From CAYFXE01 sp964347035 (GTDB lineage: Bacteria; Acidobacteriota; Aminicenantia; Aminicenantales; Aminicenantaceae), in NCBI GenBank assembly GCA_964347035.1, contig CAYFXE010000009.1, forward strand, positions 1 through 64,000: 64,000 bases of DNA, read 5' to 3'. This document shows, one piece after another, positions 19,127 through 26,237 of the stretch. The notes under the pieces were generated by a model that saw only the letters and a list, made by a program, of their open reading frames with translations, was not told the origin of the DNA and did not search any database. The position numbers were made by a program, and so were the translations under genes. The stretch's first letter is position 1. Every line of letters starts with the position of its first letter.

Positions 19127-19471
19127 ATGAAAACAAATCTCAAAGCTCTAGTTTTGACTCTTTTCTTTACCGCTCTTTTTGCTACCCCTCTTCTTGCCCA
19201 AGAAACGCCTATTGATGACACCAAGGCTTCTTTGTTTAAACTATCGCTTATCATCGGTGGAGCCGTCATCGCCCTTAGTGTATCGGCCGGAGCCTACTGC
19301 CAGGCCAAAGCTATAAGCAGCGCCTGTGAGGGTATATCTCGTAATCCGGGAGGAGCTCCCACCATTCGTTTCATTCTGATTTTTGGCTTGGTTTTGATCG
19401 AGACCCTGGTCATCTACGCCCTCCTCATCACCATCATCATTCTCATGGTTCAATGGGGTAAATACGCATAA
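19127..19471 (+). CDS. atpE: ATP synthase subunit c
   Basis: This is a 114-residue protein with a strong AAGGAGG 6 nt before the ATG at 19127. It begins with a cleavable-looking signal segment (residues 1-24, ending LLAQ), then two membrane helices. The polar loop carries GISRNPGG (equivalent of the RQP loop). Helix 2 holds the ion-binding Glu in GLVLIETLVIYALL. Aligned on the loop, helix 1 has Gln at the position of Gln32 in sodium-type c subunits, and helix 2 reads E-T-x-x-x-Y. The usual GxGxG packing motif of helix 1 is degenerate (IALSVSAGAYCQ). It forms the rotor ring with subunit a. No F1 or b-subunit gene follows. Confidence 0.9.
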   Translation: MKTNLKALVLTLFFTALFATPLLAQETPIDDTKASLFKLSLIIGGAVIALSVSAGAYCQAKAISSACEGISRNPGGAPTIRFILIFGLVLIETLVIYALLITIIILMVQWGKYA

Positions 19472-19502
19472 ACAAAGCCATTTCAAAGATAAAATTAAGT
19501 CT

Positions 19503-20372
19503 ATGAAGTTTCCTGTCTTCGATATCCTAAGCAAAACTGTTAGACGCTTCAATGAGGACAAGTGCGGAAACTTCGCTATCATGATTTCCTATTTTGCCGT
19601 CCTTTGTTCCATCCCTCTGGTGGCTCTATTTGCTTTCATCACAGCCAGAATTTTTGGAGGAGCAGAAATCGCTTTCCGCAGTCTGAACATCTTCTCCGAG
19701 GAATTTTTCGCCCAGCTCGATCCTTATTTCTTTACCAGAGTCCAAGAACTCTCGAGGAACATAACCAACCTGGGGTGGTTTGGGCTAGCTGGGTCCTTTG
19801 TGGCGGCTAGCTTTCTGTTCTCCAACCTCATCTATTCTATAAATTTCATTTTCAAAGCGAGCTACCAGAAGTCCTTCTTCTACAACCGACTGATGGAATA
19901 CTTGATCATGTTTATCATCGGTATCATCATGCTCATCTCCCTTTCGATAACAGCTATCTGGACAGCCGTCCACCGGACAATTCGAGAAAGCGCCATCGTG
20001 GCTGATTACATCAACCCCAAAATCGTCTCCCTCATAGACAATTTTCTGATCCAGTACCTGATACCGTTCACGTTGACTTTCCTCGTGTTTTTTTCCTTGT
20101 ATAAATTCATCCCCGAAATCAAAGTGCACACAAAAGCCGCAGCCATCGCCGCTTTGATCGGAGGCATTCTCTGGGAAGCCTTCAAAAGGCTTTTTGCCTT
20201 TTACGTCGCTCATTTCTCGGCTATCGGAATCGTCCTGTCCAGGTTCCTCCAGGGAACCCTCACCTCGCTCATCTTCTTCCTTCTTTGGATATCTTTTTCC
20301 ATGGTGATTCTGCTCTGGGGAGCAGAGTTGGCCTCTGTCTTGAACGAGAGAATCGATGAAAAAGCTGCCTGA
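19503..20372 (+). CDS. YihY/BrkB-family inner-membrane protein
   Basis: This 289-residue protein has six predicted membrane helices and the family pattern: FAIMISYFAVLCSIPLVALF near the start, GLAGSFVAASFLFSNLIYSIN, RLMEYLIMFIIGI, and a C-terminal SLIFFLLWISFSMVILLWGAELA, the characteristic W..YS-x(n)-LLGAE-like ending of YihY proteins. Their function is not settled; old names link them to ribonuclease BN by mistake. It lies 31 nt after atpE and overlaps lpxD by 17 nt, suggesting one transcript with lpxD. Confidence 0.85.
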   Translation: MKFPVFDILSKTVRRFNEDKCGNFAIMISYFAVLCSIPLVALFAFITARIFGGAEIAFRSLNIFSEEFFAQLDPYFFTRVQELSRNITNLGWFGLAGSFVAASFLFSNLIYSINFIFKASYQKSFFYNRLMEYLIMFIIGIIMLISLSITAIWTAVHRTIRESAIVADYINPKIVSLIDNFLIQYLIPFTLTFLVFFSLYKFIPEIKVHTKAAAIAALIGGILWEAFKRLFAFYVAHFSAIGIVLSRFLQGTLTSLIFFLLWISFSMVILLWGAELASVLNERIDEKAA

Positions 20373-21405
20373 GATACCCTCGATCACGGTCGAGGCCCTT
20401 GCTCGGCGTTCAAACTGCCGGTGTGAGGGAAATGCTAAGACGGTGTTGCGAGGAGTCTCTACTCCGGAGAGTGCCAAAGAAGGCGACTTGGTCTTCATTG
20501 CCGACCGGAGACATCTCCCTCTTCTCGAAAAAAGCAAAGCCTCTGCAGCCATCATACCCATGGATGAAAAATACGATAAAATCCCGGTTATCTATTCAGA
20601 CAATCCCTATTTGACCTTTATCCAAGCGGTCGAAATCTTCTACACTCCCTATCGGCTGGAACCGGGAATTCACCCTCACGCCCATATCTCACCCACAGCA
20701 AAGGTCGGAAAGGACGCGGCCGTAGGCGCCTTTGTGTATGTCGGAGACCAGGTTGAAATCGGAGCAGAAACCGTTATCTTCCCCTTCGTCAGTCTTTACC
20801 CAAGAGTGAAAATCGGAAGAAAAACCACCATTCATTCTCATGTATCCATCCGAGAAGAGACGAGAATTGGCAATCGAGTCATCATCCATAACGGTGTCGT
20901 CATCGGTGCGGATGGATTCGGCTACTTGAAAGGAAAAGATGGCGCTCACATCAAGGTCCCTCAAAAGGGGATTGTGGTGATCGAGGATGATGTTGAAGTG
21001 GGGGCCAACACGACGATCGACCGAGCTACTCTAGGAGAAACAGTGATTAGGCGTGGCACCAAGATCGATAACCTCGTTCAGGTCGCCCACAATGTTGAAA
21101 TCGGAGAGAATTCGATCCTTGCTGCCCAGACTGGCATCGCGGGGAGTTCGAAAATCGGGAAGAATGTCCTCATGGGGGGTCAGGTGGGCATATCCGACCA
21201 TGTCACGATCGGGGACAACGTGACAATCGCCGCTAAAAGCGGAATTCCCAAAGACATCCCTCCCAATTCTTCCGTAGGTGGAATTCCTCCTTTCGATATA
21301 AGAGAGGCAAAAAAAATTTGGGTTTCCCTGCCTCACCTGGTTAATCTTGTCAAGGACATGAAAAAACTCAAGAAGCACGTCGAGGAGCTGGGAAAAAAAA
21401 GATAA
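20356..21405 (+). CDS. lpxD: UDP-3-O-acylglucosamine N-acyltransferase LpxD
   Basis: This 349-residue enzyme is of normal length for LpxD. The N-terminal uridine-binding domain includes SAKEGDLVFIADRR. The left-handed beta-helix of hexapeptide repeats runs from about residue 110 to 300 (ISPTAKVGKDAAVGAFVYVG, VIHNGVVIGADGFGY, NTTIDRATLGET, VQVAHNVEIGENSILAAQTGIAG). The catalytic His is in VQVAHNV. A helical C-terminus follows. It adds the N-linked hydroxyacyl chain in lipid A synthesis, so the organism makes LPS. The stop is 4 nt before a palindromic repeat that lies between it and convergent trxB. Confidence 0.95.
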   Translation: MKKLPEIPSITVEALARRSNCRCEGNAKTVLRGVSTPESAKEGDLVFIADRRHLPLLEKSKASAAIIPMDEKYDKIPVIYSDNPYLTFIQAVEIFYTPYRLEPGIHPHAHISPTAKVGKDAAVGAFVYVGDQVEIGAETVIFPFVSLYPRVKIGRKTTIHSHVSIREETRIGNRVIIHNGVVIGADGFGYLKGKDGAHIKVPQKGIVVIEDDVEVGANTTIDRATLGETVIRRGTKIDNLVQVAHNVEIGENSILAAQTGIAGSSKIGKNVLMGGQVGISDHVTIGDNVTIAAKSGIPKDIPPNSSVGGIPPFDIREAKKIWVSLPHLVNLVKDMKKLKKHVEELGKKR

Positions 21406-21409
21406 GAAT

Positions 21410-21530
21410 GGGGTCAGACCTTCATAACTTTCATAATCGTAAATTCAGAAGGAGTAAGAAATTCTCTAGGTGTTTTTATTCTCAGGAATGAGATCTGATA
21501 AAAATATAAAAGTTATGAAGGTCTGACCCC
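21410..21530. repeat. Palindromic element, copy C, with perfect 22-bp inverted ends
   Basis: The left arm 21410-21431 (GGGGTCAGACCTTCATAACT..) and the right arm 21509-21530 are perfect reverse complements over 22 nt, separated by 77 nt. The element sits between convergent lpxD and trxB and probably also acts as a two-way terminator-like hairpin. Its right arm codes for the last residues (GVRPS) and the TAA stop of trxB. Confidence 0.85.
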
Positions 21531-22442
21531 ACTGAGGTATTTGTCCAGAGCTATGGCGGCGGCCACACCCGTACCTACCGCGGTAGCCATCTGTTCAGGG
21601 CAAGCGTCGGTGACATCACCAGCAGCAAAGATACCAGGCTGAGAAGTGGTCATCGAAGGGCCAACCTTGATCTGTCCCCATTCATCCAAGTTCAAAAGCT
21701 CTCTCACAAAGCCTGAGTTCGGGTCCATTCCGATAGAGATAAAGAGCCCGTCAAACTTCAGGTTAGAAATCTCGTTCGTTGTCTTGTTCCTGACATTAAC
21801 CGATTCAAATCTCTCTTTACCCAGAATCTCTTGTACGGCTGTATCCCACATCACTTCTATTTTTTCATCGGCCTCAACTCTCTCCTGGTATATTTTTTCA
21901 GCACGGAATTGATTTCGCCGATGGATGATCTTGACCGATCGACAGTACTTGGTCAAAAATAACGCTTCCCTGAGGGCATTATCTCCTCCCCCGACCACGG
22001 CCACATCTTTATCCGCGAAAAAAGCCCCGTCACAGGTCGCACAGTAGGAAACACCCTTCCCGGTCAGCATCTCCTCCCCTTCAAGCCCCAGCTTACGGTA
22101 GACAGAGCCAGTGGCTATGATGACAGACCGCGCGGGGTACTCTGCCTTATGCCCGACAACTACCCAGAGATCGTCTTTCTGCTGTATTTTTTTTGCCTCG
22201 TCTGTTTGTATCTTGGCGCCAAATTTTTCAGCATGTTTTCGGAAATTCTCCATCAACTGGAAAGGGACAGCGCCATCCGGAAAGCCAGGGTAGTTTTCGA
22301 CAAAATCCGACAGAAGAATCTGTCCACCGGGCATCCCCTTTTCTAGGACCAGGGTTTCGCGCCTTGCCCGCCCTGTGTAGAGGGCGGCGGCCAAACCAGC
22401 GGGCCCAGCCCCTATGATGACTGCATCCAGAGTTGTCTTCAT
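21513..22442 (-). CDS. trxB: Thioredoxin reductase
   Basis: This 309-residue flavoprotein shows GAGPAGLAAALYTGRA (FAD Rossmann), the redox-active CATC in YCATCDGAFF, VVGGGDNALREALFL (NADPH domain; GGGDNA rather than GGGDSA), and the closing GIFAAGDVTD with EQMATAVGTGVAAA. It passes electrons from NADPH to the thioredoxin encoded next to it (4-nt overlap with trxA). The last five codons and the stop lie in a palindromic repeat, so the native C-terminus has been replaced or extended. Confidence 0.95.
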   Translation of the reverse strand: MKTTLDAVIIGAGPAGLAAALYTGRARRETLVLEKGMPGGQILLSDFVENYPGFPDGAVPFQLMENFRKHAEKFGAKIQTDEAKKIQQKDDLWVVVGHKAEYPARSVIIATGSVYRKLGLEGEEMLTGKGVSYCATCDGAFFADKDVAVVGGGDNALREALFLTKYCRSVKIIHRRNQFRAEKIYQERVEADEKIEVMWDTAVQEILGKERFESVNVRNKTTNEISNLKFDGLFISIGMDPNSGFVRELLNLDEWGQIKVGPSMTTSQPGIFAAGDVTDACPEQMATAVGTGVAAAIALDKYLSGVRPS

Positions 22443-22765
22443 ATGTGTTTGGTTACGGTTTCTTCGATCTTCTCTTTCGGAAGAGCCCCCACTATGGTCT
22501 CCTTGAGCTCTCCATCCTTAAAAAGGATAAGCGTCGGGATGCTCATGATCCCGTACTGGGCAGTAATCTTGGGATTCTCGTCCACATTCACTTTCTTGAC
22601 CTTCAGCTTATCTTTGTAGGTCTGAGCCATGTACTCCAACGAAGGAACTACTATCCGACAAGGAGCACACCACAGGGCCCAAAAATCGACTAGAACAGGA
22701 AGATCGCTTTTCAGGACTTCCTCCTCGAACGTGTTTTCGGATACATGAGTGATGTCTTCGGTCAC
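22439..22765 (-). CDS. trxA: Thioredoxin
   Basis: This is a 108-residue thioredoxin fold of normal length: VLVDFWALWCAPCRIVVPSLE with active site W-C-A-P-C instead of the usual W-C-G-P-C, the cis-Pro in GIMSIPTLILFKDGE, and a terminal helix KEKIEETVTKHI. The Gly-to-Ala change in the active site is found in some thioredoxins and shifts the redox potential modestly. It overlaps trxB by 4 nt and starts 1 nt after the glgA stop, so glgA-trxA-trxB is probably one transcript. Confidence 0.94.
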   Translation of the reverse strand: MTEDITHVSENTFEEEVLKSDLPVLVDFWALWCAPCRIVVPSLEYMAQTYKDKLKVKKVNVDENPKITAQYGIMSIPTLILFKDGELKETIVGALPKEKIEETVTKHI

Positions 22766-22766
22766 T

Positions 22767-24236
22767 CTAGCCTCCTTTCTTCATTTCCGATGCCGTTTGA
22801 TAAAGTCTTGCATATTTCCTGGCGGCACTCTGCCAAGAAAAATTCTCCCTCAAGCCAGCTCGAATGATCTTCTGCCAGAGACGAGGTTTGGCATAATATT
22901 CCAGGGCTTCCTCCAAAGCCTCGAGTAGCGCTTGGGACGAAAACTCTTTGAAAACAAATCCGTTCCCCTTCTTGGTCTTAACATCAAAGGGCTTAACCGT
23001 TTCTCCTAAACCGCCCGTTGCCCTTGCCACCGGCACTGTGCCATAACGAAAACTGTACAGCTGATTCAAGCCACACGGCTCGTACAGGGAGGGGATAAGA
23101 AAGATATCCGCACCGGCTGCGATCTTATGGGCGAGGGCAGGATTGATCTCCAACTTTATCGAGAACTTCCCCGGATGTCGCTCCTCGACGGCTTTAAATC
23201 GACTTTCGTAGGATTCTTCTCCTCGACCGAGGACAACAAAACCGATATCCTTCTCCAAGATCTGACTCATGACCTCGAGGAGTACATCCAGGCCCTTCTG
23301 CGGACTCAGGTAGGAGACCACACCCAAAAGAGGGGTCTTTAAAGATACGGACAGTCCAAACTCGTGGATGAGATCAAGCTTGCATCTTTGTTTTGGTTTT
23401 AAGTTTGCAGGCGTGTAGTTGGCCACGATGTAAGGATCGGTCTCTGGATTCCAAACCTCATAATCAATCCCATTTCGGATGCTAAAAAAGACATCCTTTC
23501 GGTTTTTCAGTACATCCTTCAAACCAAAAGAATGCTGCTCGGTGAGAATTTCTCTTCTGTAAGATGAGCTCACGGTGTTAAGAATGTCCGAATACATGAG
23601 CCCAGTCCGGAGAAAATTGAATTTCCCGTTGTAGACAAAAGGCTTGGAGTTCAGGTCATTCCAATTCAATCCGGCTGAGCTGAGAGTTTCAGCCGGAAAT
23701 TCCCCCTGATAGGCGATATTGTGGAGGGTCAATACAGTGGCGACCTTCTTGAAATGATGTTTATGCAAATAGTGTGTCTTCAGGAAGACCGGAATCAGAG
23801 CGGTCGGCCAATTGTTGCAATGGATGATGTCGACAGACATCTTAGATTTCAGCAGAAACTCAAGAACGGCACGGTTGAAAAAGATGAACCTCTCATCGTT
23901 ATCCAGGTACTCACCCTTGCCTGTACCGTAAACATTCTCTCTCCAGAAATACTTTGGATTTTCGATAAAATAAATATCGTATTTACCTAGTTCACTCTTG
24001 TAGACTTGGCCTTTGACTTTTTCCGTTCCTAAAGGGACCAGGAGATCCTTCCAAACCTTTTCCTTGGGCAGGGATTCAATCTCCGGCCTTCTGTATTTAG
24101 GCATGAAGACAGAGACTTCCATCCCCATTGAAGCCAAATATTTAGGAAGAGACGAAGCCACATCAGCCAATTCTCCTGATATGGCAAAAGGCGAGACCTC
24201 GGCCGAAACGTAGACCACTCTGAAATTCTGGTTCAT
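22767..24236 (-). CDS. glgA: Glycogen/starch synthase family protein (GlgA-like, GT5)
   Basis: This 489-residue GT-B protein matches GlgA in length and order: VVYVSAEVSPF at the start, DIIHCNNWPTALIPVFL (His/Asn site), LTLHNIAYQG, RNGIDYEVWNPETDP, GVVSYLSPQKGLDVL, and PSLYEPCGLNQLYSFRYGTVPVARATGGLGETV. The N-terminal KTGGL motif, whose Lys contacts ADP-glucose, reads ISGEL here: Lys and one Gly are lost. The fold is certain; activity with ADP-glucose is therefore uncertain. A consensus promoter ends 10 nt before the ATG and no Shine-Dalgarno is visible, so a leaderless mRNA is likely. trxA and trxB follow. Confidence 0.85.
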   Translation of the reverse strand: MNQNFRVVYVSAEVSPFAISGELADVASSLPKYLASMGMEVSVFMPKYRRPEIESLPKEKVWKDLLVPLGTEKVKGQVYKSELGKYDIYFIENPKYFWRENVYGTGKGEYLDNDERFIFFNRAVLEFLLKSKMSVDIIHCNNWPTALIPVFLKTHYLHKHHFKKVATVLTLHNIAYQGEFPAETLSSAGLNWNDLNSKPFVYNGKFNFLRTGLMYSDILNTVSSSYRREILTEQHSFGLKDVLKNRKDVFFSIRNGIDYEVWNPETDPYIVANYTPANLKPKQRCKLDLIHEFGLSVSLKTPLLGVVSYLSPQKGLDVLLEVMSQILEKDIGFVVLGRGEESYESRFKAVEERHPGKFSIKLEINPALAHKIAAGADIFLIPSLYEPCGLNQLYSFRYGTVPVARATGGLGETVKPFDVKTKKGNGFVFKEFSSQALLEALEEALEYYAKPRLWQKIIRAGLRENFSWQSAARKYARLYQTASEMKKGG

Positions 24237-24246
24237 GGAGTGAATA

Positions 24247-24275
24247 ATGATAATATCGAGGTCTTAAAAAGTCAA
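24247..24275 (-). promoter_or_regulatory. Promoter of glgA-trxA-trxB
   Basis: On the minus strand TTGACT (24275-24270), a 17-nt spacer, TATCAT (24252-24247). Transcription would start near 24240, about 4 nt before the glgA ATG. Confidence 0.6.
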
Positions 24276-24408
24276 CCAAGCTCAAGATAATACAGGAAAC
24301 TTAAAGGAAATATTCGGAATGGGTGATGCGACTATTGAAGACCCCGACCCAACCTAACCCGGCCTTTCCGAATCGTCCATCGAGGGAAGCCAATAGAATC
24401 GTTCGCCA

Positions 24409-24503
24409 GTATGTTTGAGCTGGGGTCAGGCCTTATCCCAAGGTTTTGTACCCAGGTAAAGGTAGAGATACAGCGCTTTCGGACGACAAGGCCTGACCCC
24501 AGC
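24409..24503 (+). repeat. Dispersed palindromic element, copy B
   Basis: It is the inverted copy of 10403-10500. Ends are GGGGTCAGGCCTT (24422-24434) and AAGGCCTGACCCC (24488-24500), a perfect 13-bp terminal inverted repeat. It lies in the 371-nt gap 24237-24607 between the divergently read glgA promoter and the end of nadK. Apart from this element and the glgA promoter I see no gene in that gap. Confidence 0.8.
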
Positions 24504-24607
24504 AGGCGCCGAGATGGACGGTGAGGGAATGGCGTGAAAAATCTGAAGGGGAGCAAAACCATGCCGAATATTTTCTAATCGTACTAATTGATAAGGCTTA
24601 GCTTCGG

Positions 24608-25456
24608 CTATTCGGCCCAGCCGAGCTTCTCCTTTACAAGATCGAAGTAGTTCCTCTGGGGAGAAGAGATGAGCTTCAGGATCAGATCACTGCTTCTGAT
24701 CTTAACCACATCATCTTTGTTCAATGGATTGCCCCGCTGTCCATCCAGAGTCAGATAAACTTCCTCGCCTCCAGTCAAAAGCTGTACCTTGATCGCGAGC
24801 TTGGAGGAGATGACCATAGGTCGGAAAGAGAGGGTATGAGGACAAATAGGGGCGATCACGATTGCCGGAATGGAAGGCTGGATAATCGGCCCCCCGGCAG
24901 CTAAAGAATAAGCCGTCGAACCTGTGGGCGTGCTGATGATCAAACCATCCGCCCGCAAGGTGGCTATTTCCTTCTCTTCAATCCAGATTTTACACTGAAT
25001 CATCCGGGCTAGAGCTCCTTTATTGATGACCACATCGTTCAAGCAGTAGTATGTCTGTTCTTTGAAGGTTGTCTCCAGTAACCTCCTGGGACTGATGATC
25101 TTCTCATCCCCAGCTAAGAAGGAATCCAAGGTCAGATACATCTCTGTGAGGGGGACCTCCGTCAGGAATCCGAGCTTTCCCAGATTGACGCCCAAGACAG
25201 GGATCTTTCTCTGGGCGGCGAGATGAGCGATGCTGAGTAGGGTTCCGTCTCCTCCGAGGACAACCACCAAATCGACTTTTCCGGGCAGCTCATCTCTCTT
25301 GAATCCCTGTTGTTTCTTCAGTTTCTCAGCCGCTTCTTCCTCTAAATAATAGGAAACCTCTTTTTTTTCGAAATAACGCACCAGGTCTGCGAGAATCTTA
25401 TCGATTCGAGGCGCATGGGGCTTGATGATAAAACCGACTCGATTAATTCTTCTCAT
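24608..25456 (-). CDS. nadK: NAD kinase
   Basis: This 282-residue protein has the NAD kinase signatures: VVVLGGDGTLLSIAHL (GGDG), GVNLGKLGFLTEV, the NDVVI motif in YCLNDVVINKGAL, and STPTGSTAYSLAAGGPIIQP (diphosphate and nucleotide site). It phosphorylates NAD to NADP. It overlaps tlyA by 14 nt, at the end of the xseA-xseB-dxs-tlyA-nadK series common to many bacteria. Confidence 0.95.
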   Translation of the reverse strand: MRRINRVGFIIKPHAPRIDKILADLVRYFEKKEVSYYLEEEAAEKLKKQQGFKRDELPGKVDLVVVLGGDGTLLSIAHLAAQRKIPVLGVNLGKLGFLTEVPLTEMYLTLDSFLAGDEKIISPRRLLETTFKEQTYYCLNDVVINKGALARMIQCKIWIEEKEIATLRADGLIISTPTGSTAYSLAAGGPIIQPSIPAIVIAPICPHTLSFRPMVISSKLAIKVQLLTGGEEVYLTLDGQRGNPLNKDDVVKIRSSDLILKLISSPQRNYFDLVKEKLGWAE

Positions 25457-26237
25457 CCCAAACGACCTCCTTTACTAATCTCTGAACTTGGTTCGAATCG
25501 AAACCCTCTCCTAACGTCCACCAGGCAAAAAATTCGCGATTTCCTTTCTGCCCCCGTAGAGAAGTCCTGATAAGCCCCTTTAGCTCGAATCCTGCTTCAG
25601 TAGCCTCCCTCGTTATGCTGAGCAACACCTTCTGATGAAGGTCAGGATCTCTGACGATGCCCTTCTTCCCAACCTCTCTTTTCCCTACTTCGAACTGAGG
25701 CTTGAGGAGTGAAAGCAGGTTTCCCTCCCCAAGGAAATTCCGGATAGCGGGTAAGACCTTGAGAATGGAAATAAAGGCTAAATCCATAGTAACAAGATCT
25801 AGATCGTCCTGGAAATCTTCCTTGCTCAAGTGGCGGGCGTTTTTTTCGATGAGGATGACTCTCGAGTCTTTCCTCAGGCGCCAGTCCAACTGAGTCGTGT
25901 CCACATCGATGGCGTAGACACTCCTAGCCCCACTCTGGAGGAGGCAATCCGTAAATCCTCCTGTTGAAGCTCCCAAATCTGCGGCCACCATCCCTTTAAC
26001 ATCGATCCCGAAAGCATCGAGGGCTTCTCTCAGCTTCATCCCCCCACGACTGACGTAAGGAAGTCTTTTCTTGAGGTGGATTCTCTCCGCAAAGGGAATT
26101 TTCTGACCGGGCTTCTCCACCCTCTCTCCCCCAGCATAAACCAGCCCGGCCATGATCAAGGCTTGGGCTTTATGACGACTTTCTGCCAAGCCCCGATCCA
26201 CAACGAGCTTATCGGCTCTCTCTTTCTGGGTCAACAA
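25443..26237 (-). CDS. tlyA: TlyA-family rRNA 2'-O-methyltransferase
   Basis: This 264-residue protein has an N-terminal S4 RNA-binding domain (RADKLVVDRGLAESRHKAQALI) joined to an FtsJ-like methyltransferase fold: YVSRGGMKLREALDAF, ADLGASTGGFTDCLLQSGA (SAM site), YAIDVDTTQLDWRLR, and LDLVTMDLAFISI. In mycobacteria TlyA methylates 16S and 23S rRNA and gives sensitivity to capreomycin; older names call it a hemolysin. The start codon is TTG at 26237 with AGGA 4 nt upstream, directly at the dxs stop. Confidence 0.9.
   Translation of the reverse strand: MLTQKERADKLVVDRGLAESRHKAQALIMAGLVYAGGERVEKPGQKIPFAERIHLKKRLPYVSRGGMKLREALDAFGIDVKGMVAADLGASTGGFTDCLLQSGARSVYAIDVDTTQLDWRLRKDSRVILIEKNARHLSKEDFQDDLDLVTMDLAFISILKVLPAIRNFLGEGNLLSLLKPQFEVGKREVGKKGIVRDPDLHQKVLLSITREATEAGFELKGLIRTSLRGQKGNREFFAWWTLGEGFDSNQVQRLVKEVVWDEKN

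Noticed and set aside
24332..24562. 76-codon minus-strand ORF in the glgA-nadK gap
   Set aside because: It is mostly palindromic copy B; composition is repeat-like and there is no start signal.
24570..24605. GTACTAATTGATAAGGCTTA resembles the 3' end of 23S rRNA
   Set aside because: Only about 20 nt match the pattern; the expected preceding helices are absent and no rRNA gene is nearby. Chance similarity or a tiny relic.
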